From positions 310,001 to 374,000 of the forward strand of contig CAVVGZ010000007.1 of the NCBI GenBank assembly GCA_963747965.1: a stretch of DNA of 64,000 bases. The letters are read 5' to 3'. This document shows, in pieces, positions 29,243-39,501 of the stretch. The DNA comes from CAVVGZ01 sp963747965 (GTDB lineage: Bacteria; Chloroflexota; Anaerolineae; Anaerolineales; Anaerolineaceae). Made by a program: the position numbers and the translations under genes. The notes under the pieces were generated by a model that did not search any database, had not been told where the DNA came from, and worked only from the letters and a program-made list of their open reading frames with translations. How positions within the stretch are numbered: position 1 is the first letter of the stretch; each line of letters opens with the position of its first letter.

Positions 29243-31177
29243 ATGAGTATTGAGAATCAACCTGTCCAGAAACAAATATTATCGCCGATAAAATTAACCG
29301 AAAGAATCCTGTACCCTCGGATATTGAAATTGCCCAGGCAGCAGAATTAAAACCAATCATCCAGGTAGCGGCAGAAATGGGGCTTTTACCCGAAGAAATC
29401 GATCCTTATGGCTCTCATATGGGAAAGGTGAGGTTAAGCGTCCTAGAACGGCTGAAAAATGCCTCTAATGGAAAATATATTGACGTGACGGCGATTACTC
29501 CCACACCGCTGGGTGAAGGAAAGACGACCACGACAGTGGGATTAAGCCAGGCCCTGGGAGCCCACCTAGGGTACCGTGTGGTAACAGCCATCCGCCAACC
29601 AAGCCAGGGTCCAACTTTTGGAATTAAAGGCGGTGCTGCCGGGGGTGGCTACAGCCAGGTTATCCCAATGGAAGATTTTAACCTGCATCTCACCGGTGAT
29701 AATCATGCGATTACTGCTGCCAATAATTTAATGGCTGCTGCAATTGATATCCGTATGTTCCACGAAAAAACCCAAACGGATGAACAGTTGTTTGACCGGC
29801 TGCTGCCAAAAGACAAGCAGGGGAACCGGGTGTTTCCAGTTGGTATGAAAGCCCGGGTAAAAAAATTAGGAGATCACCAAGCAGGATCCAAATGATCTAA
29901 CGGTTGAGGAACGGCGCAATTTGGTCAGGTTGGATATTGATCCAGCCACGATTACCTGGCGGCGGGTAATAGATACCAGCGACCGTATGCTGCGTGGAAT
30001 TATCATTGGGCAGGGTGATCAGGAAAAAGGGAAATCCATTGAAAGATTGACTGGTTTTGATATTACTGTAGCCAGCGAGATTATGGCAATCCTTGCCTTG
30101 ACAACAAGCCTGGCTGACATGCGCCAGCGTTTAGGGAGGATTGTTATTGGTGTCAGCAAGCGGGGTGAGGCAATTACAGCTGAAGACCTGGGAGTTGCGG
30201 GTGCATTAACCGTATTAATGCGCGACGCTATCAAACCAACACTGATGCAGACCCTGGAAGGGACACCCGTTTTTGTTCATGCCGGTCCATTTGCCAATAT
30301 TGCCCATGGAAACAGCTCAATTCTGGCAGATATGATTGGATTGAAGGTTGCTGATTATGTGGTTACAGAATCGGGCTTTGGGTCGGATATGGGGATGGAA
30401 AAATTTTTTGATATAAAATGCCGATATTCAGGTTTAATCCCGAATGCTGTTGTGATTGTTGCCACGGTTCGTGCCCTTAAAATGCATGGTGGAGGACCGA
30501 AAGTCGTTGCAGGAGCGCCTCTTGCATATGAGTATGTCCAGGAAAACCTGGAATTGTTACGGAATGGTCTACCCAATTTACTTCATCACATCGGGATAAC
30601 AAAAAAATTTGGCATACCTGCTGTAGTAGCCATTAACAAGTTTTCGCCAGATACAGATGCGGAACATCGCTTGATCCAAAAATATGCTATTGAAGAGGGC
30701 GGCGCAGAGGATGTTGTGGTTTGTGATAACTGGGCACTTGGTGGCGAAGGAGCAGTTGATTTAGCAAAGGCAGTGGTAAAAGCCGCGAATAAACCATCAA
30801 ATTTTAAATTTCTTTATCCGCTGGAGCTTTCTATAGAGGAAAAAATCGAGATAATCGCAAAAGAAGTATACGGAGCGGATGGTGTGGATTTCTCGCCCCA
30901 GGCACAAGAGCGAATTAATGAATATTCCCGCCTTGGGTTTGGTAATTTGCCTGTCTGCATGGCAAAAACTCATTTAAGTTTGAGCCATGATCCAACCCTC
31001 AAGGGTGTTCCAAAGGGCTTTCGGGTGCCAATTAAGGACATCCGTGCATCAACCGGGGCAGGATTTTTATATCCCCTGCTGGGTGAAATGAGCACAATGC
31101 CAGGTTTACCTACCCGACCGTCATTTTTCGATGTTGATATTGACCTGGAGACCGGCAGAGTAATGGGTTTGTTTTAA
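29243..31177 (+). CDS. fhs: Formate-tetrahydrofolate ligase, long eukaryote-like type (two frameshifts)
   Basis: Forms 10-formyl-THF from formate, THF and ATP, entering C1 units into purine synthesis or the Wood-Ljungdahl methyl branch. About 644 aa after correction, longer than the usual ~557-aa bacterial enzyme, with the N-terminal VPSDIEIAQAAELKPI and LDIDPATITWRRVID segments typical of the MTHFD1-like long form. ATP loop TPLGEGKTTTTVGL. A base is missing near 29275 (before NIIADKINRKNP) and one is extra near 29873 (KKLG then ITKQDPNDL); they cancel. ATG 29243 follows AAAGGAACAGCC. Confidence 0.92.
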
Positions 31178-31194
31178 CACTAAATCACAACAAA

Positions 31195-31236
31195 TTAAAC
31201 AACTCCACCACTCAATTAGAGGAATGGGGTTGTTTT
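31195..31236 (+). terminator. Terminator after fhs
   Basis: Imperfect hairpin AAACAACTCCACC / TGGGGTTGTTTT with T-run, 18 bases after the fhs stop. Confidence 0.6.
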
Positions 31237-31418
31237 AATTACTGATAATCAGCCAATAACCAACAAGGAATATTCCAGTAAGGAATGGCATCCCGATTAG
31301 GAAAGGATATGATATACAATTCTGCCCAATATTTTTCGAAAGAGAAATTATTTACTGGTTATAATTTGTCCAGATCATATGTTGATCCTATCCCCCTGGT
31401 TCACAAGGAGTAAATATT

Positions 31419-32045
31419 ATGGTGTTGCCGGTTAATGATGCACAATACGTGGATGTCGGGGGACGATTAAGAAAACTAAGGGATGAAAGAGGTGTTTCGA
31501 TGCGGGCATTGGCGCGTCAAAGCGGTCTTTCAGCCAATGCTTTGAGCATGATCGAACGAGGGCTTACTTCACCTTCCGTAAGCACTTTGTCCAAATTATC
31601 AACCGCACTTGGAGTCCCGATCACGGCGTTTTTCAGGGAGCAGAAAGATCGACATCCCATTGTTTATCGCAAAGCCCAAGAGAGATCCCGCATTCCTTTT
31701 GTACAAGGACTTTGGGAGGGGTTGGGTGGAGAATTCTTCGATGGCCGGATGGATGCATTTGCACTCACACTGGAAAATGGAGCCACCAGCGGACTGCACG
31801 GATTGATTCATTCTGGAAGTGAATTCGTGATTTGCCTCAGTGGTTTCCTCGAGGTTGAGATTGATCATCAGCAATTCACTTTAGAGCCCGGGGACACAAT
31901 CCTCTTTGATGCGAACCTGGTTCATAGTTGGAACAATACCGGGGGAATTGAAACACAAGCTGTTTTCATAGTCGCTTCTTATGACCCAAGTGATTTCCCC
32001 AGAGAATATCATCTGGCATCCTTAAAATCCGGGAAAGGGATTTGA
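31419..32045 (+). CDS. XRE-family regulator with C-terminal cupin domain
   Basis: 208-aa DNA-binding sensor. The helix-turn-helix (about 12-66) reads GRLRKLRDERGVSMRALARQ and SANALSMIERGLTSPSVSTL; the cupin barrel (about 125-195) has SGSEFVICLSGFLEVEIDHQQFTLEPGD and FDANLVHSWNNTGG. Relatives (PuuR/SutR-like) respond to small metabolites. ATG 31419 is preceded by AAGGAG. Its TGA shares a TGATCA palindrome with the convergent dinG stop, leaving no intergenic DNA. Target genes are unknown. Confidence 0.9.
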   Translation: MVLPVNDAQYVDVGGRLRKLRDERGVSMRALARQSGLSANALSMIERGLTSPSVSTLSKLSTALGVPITAFFREQKDRHPIVYRKAQERSRIPFVQGLWEGLGGEFFDGRMDAFALTLENGATSGLHGLIHSGSEFVICLSGFLEVEIDHQQFTLEPGDTILFDANLVHSWNNTGGIETQAVFIVASYDPSDFPREYHLASLKSGKGI

Positions 32046-34841
32046 TCAGATATTTAACCACCTGGCAGCAATACCAGGAAGATCTCTAAGAGAGCCAATA
32101 AGGGTTTTACATTCCGGCAATGAATCAATAAAGGACCGGCCATAGCGCTTTGTTAAGATACGTCTATCCAGTATCACGACAATTCCACGATCCGATTTCG
32201 TCCGAATTAATCGACCAAATCCCTGTCTGAACCGAAGAATGGCTTCAGGCAGGTTGTATTCATTAAATGGATCGTCAAATAGCTCCGAACGGGCGGCGAT
32301 AATTGGATCACTCGGTACGTCGAATGGTAGTTTTACAATAACCAGGACAGAAAGAGCTTCCCCAGGAATATCAACACCTTCCCAAAATGATTTTGTTCCT
32401 AGAAGGATGGCTTTATCCGATGACCGAAAGCTTTCAAGCAGAATGTTAGGTGATGTCCCCAACCCCTGTTCATAAACGGTAATATCCAAATCCAAAAGGG
32501 CTGGACCAATATTCTGTGAGGTTTTTTTTAGCTGGGCATAAGAAGTGAAGAGAACCATCATCCGGCCGCCAACCGATTTCGCAAGCCGGATGATTGTCTG
32601 ATCCACTGATCTCTGATAATCTGGGCCATGATTTGGTTCAGGAATATCATTTGCTATATATAAAAGAGCGGATGTCTCATAATCAAATGGTGATCCTAAT
32701 GCCACGGTCGCCGCATCGGATGCAAACAGACTGTTGATGATATAGTCAAATCCTTCATTGGTAGTCAATGTAGCACTGGTTAATATGACGCTTTCTTTTT
32801 CGTGCCACAAATATTTTTCCATTAATGGACCAATTTGCAGGGGGGCAATATTGATACCGATTGTCCTGGTTTGTGCGCTTAAATCCAACCAGTAAATATG
32901 ATCGGATTTTGGTCCTGAAACGAAGGATGAAAGCCGGTCATCCATCTCCTGCAATCTCTGTTTAATACCCCCTAACTGGTCGATAAGGTCAAACATATCA
33001 TCACTTCTCTCAACGATATTAATCGCAGATTGGTGAAGCTGATTTACAGCTATCGATAACTGTTCCAGGATAATTCTGTTCTCATCCCAGGAAATTTCCA
33101 CTTTTGACCATACCGGCAAGGTTAATGTTGCGGCCGTTATCCTCTCTTGCTGCCCGTATACATTTACTGGACGATGTTCGCGCTGTTCTGCGAGAAATTC
33201 TTCCAGGATAAGGAAAAAATCCTTCATGCCATGTTCCAGACGGAAGACCAGTTCGGAAATGCCATTTACCTGTTTATATAAATTGGCATGCTCAGCAGGA
33301 TTTAATATCCTCCGTAAATTTACCAGAAAGAAACCAAGTAGACCGCTGGATGTTCCCCCAAGGTCATGTAAGAGCCTGTTGATCTCGCCCTGCGTGATTC
33401 TGAAGGTCAGTGCGCCGGTCGTAGCTGCTTCCATGTGATGGCCTTCATCTACGATCAGATAATTGTAATCTGGCAGAACCCGGTTTCCAGTGGCGACATC
33501 AGCCAGTAAAAGAGCATGGTTGACAATGATTAAGTGTGCATTTTGTGCGGATTGACGGCTTAAATAAAATGGACAATTACCGTTTGTACGTTCAATACAA
33601 TTCTCAGCCTGGCATGTATCATCGGCTGCAGAGATTCGGGACCAAACTTCCCGCTCAACCGGACCATTAAGGTTGATCTCGTTGCGGTCTCCGCATCCTC
33701 CTTCGTATAACCAAACAAGAATTTTCCCCAGAACACGGAGCTGCTCGATGGATTCAGGACCACGCTGCCTTAGAATATCGAGGCGTCTTGGGCATATATA
33801 ATTGGCGCGTCCTTTAAGGATGGCTGCATTTAAGTTGAGATCAAGTGCTCTGGAAAGATCAGGTATATCCTTCCTGATCAATTGTTCTTGCAAATTGATT
33901 GTATTCGTTGAAATAACAACCCTGTGTTGGTTTTTTATTGACCATAGAGCAGCGGGTACAAGATATGCAAATGATTTTCCAACTCCCGTCCCGGCCTCTA
34001 TTAACAGGTGCTGGCTTTCTGATAAAGCAGCAGTAACTGCCCGTACCATTTCAATTTGCTCCGGACGGTGTTCGTATCCTTCAAAATATTGCGCGAATTT
34101 ACCCCCATAATCAAGGTAACCAGCCACTTCTTCAGGATCTAATTTTTCTAGCGTCTCTCCCGGATTGAGGGGGGGGGCCTCTCGCGGATTCGTACATTTT
34201 TGGAATTGTGCGTAATCGATCCTTAATCTTGAGGAATTTCCGACCCGAGGTTGGGGTGTATTTTCAAGCATTTCAAAAAAAATCCAGGAGCCTCCCCAGT
34301 CAAATGATTCGCTAAATTGGACAAGTTCTTGAACCAATTCCAAGGGAATACCTTTGGCTTTCTCCCATAATTTCATAAACACACCATGAGTTACCCTGGC
34401 ATCATCGAGTGCTCTGTGGGTAGCGGGAAAAAGGATTCCCAGTTCTTGACCAAGCGATTTCAGGTTGTAACGAGGGACTTTTGGGAGTAGTACGGAAGCC
34501 ATCTCATAAGTATCGATTGAATCGTTAAATATCAAAATATTTTGTTTTCTTAAAAAAGAAAGGTCAAACTGAATGTTATGTCCGAGGATGGGGTAGGTGC
34601 CAACAAATTTCACCAGGTTATCGATTACATCATCAATTGAAGGTGCGTTACGAACCATATCATTCGTGATACCGGTAAGGGCTGTAATCGGAGATGGGAT
34701 GGGCTGTTGAGGATTGACCAGCGTAGACCATTCGGCTTCAACCCTCCGCTCATTAAATAAAATAGCACCAATCTCAATGATGGAATCGTGGTCGGGGTCC
34801 AACCCGGTTGTTTCAATATCTATGGAGACAATGCGAGACAC
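32046..34841 (-). CDS. dinG: DinG-type helicase with N-terminal DnaQ-like exonuclease
   Basis: 931 aa, intact. The 3'-5' exonuclease domain (1-165) shows SIDIETTGLDP, GHNIQFDLSF and HRALDDARVT (DEDDh). The XPD-like superfamily 2 helicase follows: Walker A IEAGTGVGKSFAY near 285, Fe-S-type cysteines (YICPRR, DDTCQAENC, NGNCPFYL) near 350-420, DEGH box VDEGHHMEAA, motif III LTSATLT, and C-terminal RFRQGFGRLIRTKSDRG. It acts in DNA repair and replication-conflict resolution. The exonuclease fusion is the Gram-positive DinG layout. Confidence 0.95.
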   Translation of the reverse strand: MSRIVSIDIETTGLDPDHDSIIEIGAILFNERRVEAEWSTLVNPQQPIPSPITALTGITNDMVRNAPSIDDVIDNLVKFVGTYPILGHNIQFDLSFLRKQNILIFNDSIDTYEMASVLLPKVPRYNLKSLGQELGILFPATHRALDDARVTHGVFMKLWEKAKGIPLELVQELVQFSESFDWGGSWIFFEMLENTPQPRVGNSSRLRIDYAQFQKCTNPREAPPLNPGETLEKLDPEEVAGYLDYGGKFAQYFEGYEHRPEQIEMVRAVTAALSESQHLLIEAGTGVGKSFAYLVPAALWSIKNQHRVVISTNTINLQEQLIRKDIPDLSRALDLNLNAAILKGRANYICPRRLDILRQRGPESIEQLRVLGKILVWLYEGGCGDRNEINLNGPVEREVWSRISAADDTCQAENCIERTNGNCPFYLSRQSAQNAHLIIVNHALLLADVATGNRVLPDYNYLIVDEGHHMEAATTGALTFRITQGEINRLLHDLGGTSSGLLGFFLVNLRRILNPAEHANLYKQVNGISELVFRLEHGMKDFFLILEEFLAEQREHRPVNVYGQQERITAATLTLPVWSKVEISWDENRIILEQLSIAVNQLHQSAINIVERSDDMFDLIDQLGGIKQRLQEMDDRLSSFVSGPKSDHIYWLDLSAQTRTIGINIAPLQIGPLMEKYLWHEKESVILTSATLTTNEGFDYIINSLFASDAATVALGSPFDYETSALLYIANDIPEPNHGPDYQRSVDQTIIRLAKSVGGRMMVLFTSYAQLKKTSQNIGPALLDLDITVYEQGLGTSPNILLESFRSSDKAILLGTKSFWEGVDIPGEALSVLVIVKLPFDVPSDPIIAARSELFDDPFNEYNLPEAILRFRQGFGRLIRTKSDRGIVVILDRRILTKRYGRSFIDSLPECKTLIGSLRDLPGIAARWLNI

Positions 34842-34872
34842 GCAGTGATTATACCATCCGAGATATATATGA

Positions 34873-34902
34873 AAAACAGGCGGGACCTAATCCGCCTGTT
34901 TA
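34873..34902. terminator. Bidirectional terminator upstream of dinG
   Basis: AAACAGGCGG / CCGCCTGTTTA hairpin with A/T tails on both sides. It ends transcription from the dinG-upstream minus-strand gene (DUF4349) 22 bases after its stop. Confidence 0.75.
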
Positions 34903-34923
34903 ATAAATGGATTCCTTGAAAAT

Positions 34924-35898
34924 TTATCCTTCCTCCCCGGTTTTTTCCGTGGATTCCAATACTGGAGGGGTTGCCTTCCGGTTTTTCCTCTTCCGATAGA
35001 TTGAACGAGCTGCTATCCATACCAGCCATACGGGCAGGATTATCAGCAATGCAATTGGCAGGAAAAATAGGATTATCCAGATCAGTGAATTTACAAGAAA
35101 TTTAAGGGCTTTAATCAATGCCTGAAGAGCTTCCAGTGCGATCCCAAAAGGCTGCCACTTACCAATTGTCAGTGGCTGGATTCCTTCAGAAGCAAGGATA
35201 CTGATGGATATGGCTGATAATCGGGCTGATTCTTCGTAATACTGCATTTGCCCTTTGATTATTTCAATTTGCTCCCTGACACTGGTTAGCTGATTAAAAA
35301 CCGTCATGACATCTTCAGTGGTTCTTGCCTGGTCGAGGATTTCTTTTAATTGCGCTTCCGTATCCTCCAAATTGCGCAGCCTGGATTCGAGGTCCGTGTA
35401 TTCCCTGGTAACATCCTCTCCGGAAACATTTTCAGAAAGAATATCTTCATCAGGATTGGCGACCAGGGATTTGATTTCTGTAAGGGTCTGATCGAGAATT
35501 TCAGCGGGAATACGGATGGTGATATTTCCTTCCGGTACCTCAATACCACCCTCTTTTGCAACCTTGTATATGTTAGAACTTACTACAAATCCACCAGTTT
35601 CCTCTGCCATCTGGCTGATTTTTTCCATTGTGGCAGAAGGATCCTCAACAACAATTGCCAGGCTTGCGTTCTTAATTACAATTCGATCAGAAGCTTCATC
35701 TTCCGACAGGGATTGACGTGCCATTAAATCCATTTCCATATTTTTTACTGCCATATCGCCCGGTGGGAGTGGCGAGACTGGTGCTGCTTCTCCGTAAACA
35801 GGTTCTTCAGAAGAACTCATTGCGGGAAGATTTGCAGACGCACAAGAAACCAGTAAGATGGTAAATATGGTCATTAGTACAATAATTTTTTTGTCCAT
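34924..35898 (-). CDS. DUF4349 lipoprotein
   Basis: 324 aa. A lipoprotein signal (IFTILLVSCASANLP) is followed by a ~200-residue DUF4349 domain: IVIKNASLAIVVEDPSATM, SEEVSGEDV-like region EDVTREYTDLESRLRNLE and an amphipathic coiled-coil (EIIKGQMQYYEE). A membrane helix (NSLIWIILFFLPIALLIILP) near 275-295 and a basic cytosolic tail (RSIYRKRKNRK) close it. Function of DUF4349 is unknown; domain position suggests an anchored extracytoplasmic protein. Monocistronic between two terminator/intergenic regions. Confidence 0.85.
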   Translation of the reverse strand: MDKKIIVLMTIFTILLVSCASANLPAMSSSEEPVYGEAAPVSPLPPGDMAVKNMEMDLMARQSLSEDEASDRIVIKNASLAIVVEDPSATMEKISQMAEETGGFVVSSNIYKVAKEGGIEVPEGNITIRIPAEILDQTLTEIKSLVANPDEDILSENVSGEDVTREYTDLESRLRNLEDTEAQLKEILDQARTTEDVMTVFNQLTSVREQIEIIKGQMQYYEESARLSAISISILASEGIQPLTIGKWQPFGIALEALQALIKALKFLVNSLIWIILFFLPIALLIILPVWLVWIAARSIYRKRKNRKATPPVLESTEKTGEEG

Positions 35899-35975
35899 TT
35901 GAACCTCTCAATCCATAAGAAAACCTATTGTGAATTTAAACTATTAACGTAAATATCAATCAATAAGTTCCGCAG

Positions 35976-36704
35976 TTACCAGCCATAAGACAAACGTACG
36001 GCGTGGTGGATTGGTAAACCAGCAGTCTTTATTCTTTTCTGGACACTTGAGAAATCATATTCGATTCGTTTCAGTTGCCAGGTATTATTTTCTGTATCAA
36101 AAAATACATAAGATGCCCGGCGGTCGTGATCCCGCGGCTGTCCTACTGAACCTGGATTGAGGATAGTTTTTGTTGTGATTTGAAATATTTCATCCGGTCT
36201 GAGGACATTGAACGAAACATTACCATTGGAATCCAATTTTTCGAAGACACAGGGCATGTGAGTGTGTCCAACAAAACATAAACTTAAATCAAAATACTCA
36301 AAATTCTCAAGAGCAATATAGCGGTCAATCATGTATTCCCACATTGGAGATCTCGGACTTCCATGGACAAGGAGTACATTATTTATCTTTTTCTGGGTTT
36401 GCAGCGATTCAAGAAATGCCCGGTTGGATGGTGAAAGCTGTGATTTTAGCCACAAAATTGATAATTTTGCTTCCAGATTAAAACTCTCCACAGAAATGGT
36501 TCCAATAGCGGCAGCATCGTGATTTCCAATTATGCAAGAAAGATTCGGTAAAGCCTGGATTCTCTCAATGCACTCATTTGGATCAGGACCATACCCTACA
36601 ATATCCCCAAGGCACCAGGTTTCATCGAAATCCGAGGCATCCTCCAGTACGGAGTTGAGTGCGGAAATATTGGCGTGGATGTCAGACAGGACGAGGATTT
36701 TCAT
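35976..36704 (-). CDS. Calcineurin-like metallophosphoesterase (YfcE/MJ0936 type)
   Basis: 242 aa with the five phosphoesterase motifs: ILVLSDIHANISAL, WCLGDIVGYGPDP, IIGNHDAAA, LVHGSPRSP and CFVGHTHMP, plus LNPGSVGQPRD. Probably a general phosphodiesterase. It starts 9 bases after the DUF3048 gene ends, on the same strand, so they share a transcript; no functional link is known. Confidence 0.92.
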   Translation of the reverse strand: MKILVLSDIHANISALNSVLEDASDFDETWCLGDIVGYGPDPNECIERIQALPNLSCIIGNHDAAAIGTISVESFNLEAKLSILWLKSQLSPSNRAFLESLQTQKKINNVLLVHGSPRSPMWEYMIDRYIALENFEYFDLSLCFVGHTHMPCVFEKLDSNGNVSFNVLRPDEIFQITTKTILNPGSVGQPRDHDRRASYVFFDTENNTWQLKRIEYDFSSVQKRIKTAGLPIHHAVRLSYGW

Positions 36705-36713
36705 GATTTTCTG

Positions 36714-37941
36714 TCATGGAATCGAGAATGTTACATTCCATTGACCCGTATCACCCTCTATTACGCTAGAGGAATCTCCGACTATCACAATCCAGCTGTT
36801 GCCAGGCTTGAATGGGATTGGTGATCCATCAGGTTGAAAAAATTGGATCGGCAAGTCTGTATCCGGAGTTTTCCAGAATATATCAAATTTTTTCCCATCT
36901 CTAAATAGAATGGCGGGTTTGCCATCCGGATTATTCCATATATCAATCGAGTGGAGGGTGGGTGCATATTCATTATAATTGGCAAAAAGAATGACCAAAT
37001 TGTTGAATCCAAGCTGCTGGTTATTATTTCTATCCACCAATGGGATCATTTTTATGTTGTTATCCGCGTCCACTTCTTCGATCCATCGTAAATAGGTACC
37101 TGTATTCTGGTCATACTGCCAACCGGCTCGATTGTAATAATTAAACAGGACGGAGATTTGATCTCCCGGATTACCACCATCAGGCAATTGTGGGTTGAAC
37201 ACCATGCCATCAAGATTGTACTGGGTGTTTCCTGTACCAACTACATTGATGGCGTAATCACTAAATTGTTTTGTATCGGCAAACACACTAAATACAGAAG
37301 GGAAGCCGTGGTCACAAAGCCCTGGACAAGTGGCATCCGATTTTGGGATGGCGCGAATGCCCAATGAATCCTGGAGAGTAGGATCAACCAGGGTCGGATC
37401 AGCACCAGCGTATCCAAGAATTCCAGCATATAAGCGTACAAGTTGTGCATCTACCAATCTCCCGGATCGAATTGGCCCAACAAGGGGGGCATCCTGACTA
37501 TAATAAATTGCAAGGAAGCGATTGGTCCCTTCACCGATGGAATAATCAAAAACAATGTCAGCGGCTGACAACCCGGCATGAGGTCGACCTTCCCGGGGAA
37601 AATTTGACACCTTGATTGTGACAGGCCTGCGCTGAAAAATTTGCGGGTCATCCACCTTGAGACCAGTGAGTGGATTAATATCAGGCGGGAATCCGCCTGG
37701 TCCAAATATATACGGAGTTTGGGTAGCCATTGGGGTGATAGTGGCTGATGGAATTTGGGTTGGAGTCAGGGAAGGTTCGTTCGTAGCCGTAGCTGTTGGT
37801 GTTAATGTTGAGTTGAATGGATGGAATTACTTCAGGCTCAGAAACCGGGACATTGGATGTGCATGAGGTAAAAAGGACTCCAGTGAAAACAAGTAATATT
37901 ACACATGACTTTATCGATGAATTATTGATTACAACCATCAT
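36714..37941 (-). CDS. DUF3048 lipoprotein, copy 1 (one frameshift)
   Basis: ~408 aa after correction. A lipoprotein signal (LLVFTGVLFTSCTSN) and a Thr/Pro linker (LTPTATATNEPSLTPTQIP) precede the DUF3048 body: NPLTGLKV, RPVTIKVSNFPREGRPHAGL, IVFDYSIGEGTNRFLAIYY, VGPIRSGRLVDAQLVR, GKKFDIFW and PGNSWIVIVG. An extra base near 37815 separates signal from body. The family, typical of Firmicutes and Chloroflexota, is extracytoplasmic and of unknown function (yerB relatives). A longer paralogue is at 40396-42123. Confidence 0.85.
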
Positions 37942-38295
37942 TGCTCCTAACCGTTAATTATATAAATTATTTGGATATGTGAACACCCATTATCATACTG
38001 TATTTATTGCGTATACAGATTCTTTCGCATCATCAATCAACTAAATCCATTCCCTATGGAATAAAATGCCCAAAACACCATAATGGATAATTTTGTAGTC
38101 AATTTCATACAAAATTATAAATCCAGTTTCCTCAGGAAAGAATATGAATCCAAAAAAACCTTTGGTAAATTATCCGGAATCTGGATATAAATTGCGTATA
38201 GATAATGATTAATGAGTGAGAGTTAGGGGAATATCAGGAATGACAAGCAGGTAATCTGATTGAATTGCGTGGGACAATTGATCCGGGCTGGATCA
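37942..38295. other. 354-base intergenic stretch
   Basis: Between the DUF3048 start and the coaBC stop, on the minus strand. No ORF, tRNA or riboswitch is seen. It is A/T-rich and must hold the DUF3048 promoter; no clear -35/-10 pair was identified. Confidence 0.4.
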
Positions 38296-39501
38296 TCACC
38301 AAGAGGCTACCTTATCGAGAATGATTTCTGCAATCTCCTCCTTGGTAAGGAGGGGAGTTTGGTCTACCCGTCCATCCGGATAAATAAGAGCTACCTGGTT
38401 GGTTTCCACGGAAAAACCCGAGGTGCTGGAACTAATATCATTGGCGATAATCAAATCCAAATTCTTATTATGTAACTTTTGGGTGGCATTAATAATAAGG
38501 TCCTGGCTCTCTGCAGCGAATCCAATTACCCAACGGGGGTATTTGTTTTTTTCTTTGAATTTTGCAACCTCTTTAAGGATATCCCTGGTAGGTTTCAATT
38601 CAAGCACAATTCCGTCAACTGACTTCTTGATTTTTTGTGCCGATGAATCAGGTTTATAATCTGCTACTGCAGCAGCCATGATGAGAACATCACAATCCTT
38701 GGTTTCATTCAGGACAGCCTCAAGCATGTCATCGGCGGTTTTTACCTGGATGATTTTACAACCTGCCGGGGGGGTGAGAAAAACAGGCGTAGTGATAAGG
38801 GTAGTATCCGCTCCTTCATCAAGGGCAGCCTGCGCAATTGCATATCCCTGCCGCCCGGAAGAGCGGTTTGTTACAACCCGGACAGGGTCAATGGGTTCTT
38901 GTGTTCCTCCAGCAGTGACTACTACTTTTTTTCCGGTCATTCTTCCGGATTTTCCCATGATATAACGTGTTTCTCCGAGGATTGCAATCGGTTCGACCAT
39001 ACGGCCTAACCCATATAGACCAGAAGCAAGATGTCCCTCAGCAGGTCCAATGAAATATATACCTCTTTTTTTAAGAGTCTCAATGTTTTCGCCTGTAATT
39101 AAATTGGAGTACATCCCACCGTCCATGGCTGGCGCGATTAATACCGGGCATTTTCCGGCAAGTACCGTGAGACATAGCAAATTATCGGCTATCCCTGCTG
39201 ATAACTTTGCGATGGTATTTGCACTTGCAGGTGCGATAACAATTAGATCTGCTGAGTGTCCAATAGCAATATGGGTCACATGACCTTCACCCCCCCATAA
39301 ATCCTGGTCGATATACGCTTTTCTGGAAGTTACGGATTGAAATGAGAGTGGTGTAATGAAGTGCTGTGCACTTTGGGTTAAGACAACATCTACTAGAGCA
39401 CCAGCCTGGTAGAATTTTGATGCCAGATCTGCTGCTTTGTAAGCGGCGATTGATCCAGTTACACCCAAAATAATTTTTTTACCAATTAATGGATTAGTCA
39501 T
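38296..39501 (-). CDS. coaBC: Bifunctional phosphopantothenoylcysteine decarboxylase / phosphopantothenate-cysteine ligase
   Basis: 401 aa, two CoA-synthesis steps. The FMN-dependent CoaC half (1-180) shows GVTGSIAAYKAADL, HVTHIAIGHSADLIVIAPASANT, APAMDGGMY and GHLASGLYGLGRMVEP; the CoaB half (185-401) has VVVTAGGTQEPIDPVRVVTNRSSG and VDVLIMAAAVADYKP-like DVLIMAAAVADYKP and GFAAES. In the E. coli enzyme the equivalents of APAMD and LASG are Asn125 and Cys158, so Asp and Ser here differ. Overlaps the coaX end by 8 bases, with coaX upstream. Confidence 0.95.
   Translation of the reverse strand: MTNPLIGKKIILGVTGSIAAYKAADLASKFYQAGALVDVVLTQSAQHFITPLSFQSVTSRKAYIDQDLWGGEGHVTHIAIGHSADLIVIAPASANTIAKLSAGIADNLLCLTVLAGKCPVLIAPAMDGGMYSNLITGENIETLKKRGIYFIGPAEGHLASGLYGLGRMVEPIAILGETRYIMGKSGRMTGKKVVVTAGGTQEPIDPVRVVTNRSSGRQGYAIAQAALDEGADTTLITTPVFLTPPAGCKIIQVKTADDMLEAVLNETKDCDVLIMAAAVADYKPDSSAQKIKKSVDGIVLELKPTRDILKEVAKFKEKNKYPRWVIGFAAESQDLIINATQKLHNKNLDLIIANDISSSTSGFSVETNQVALIYPDGRVDQTPLLTKEEIAEIILDKVASW

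Noticed and set aside
29890..29900. UGA in fhs as a selenocysteine codon
   Set aside because: The continuing conserved sequence is in another frame, so this is an indel, not recoding.
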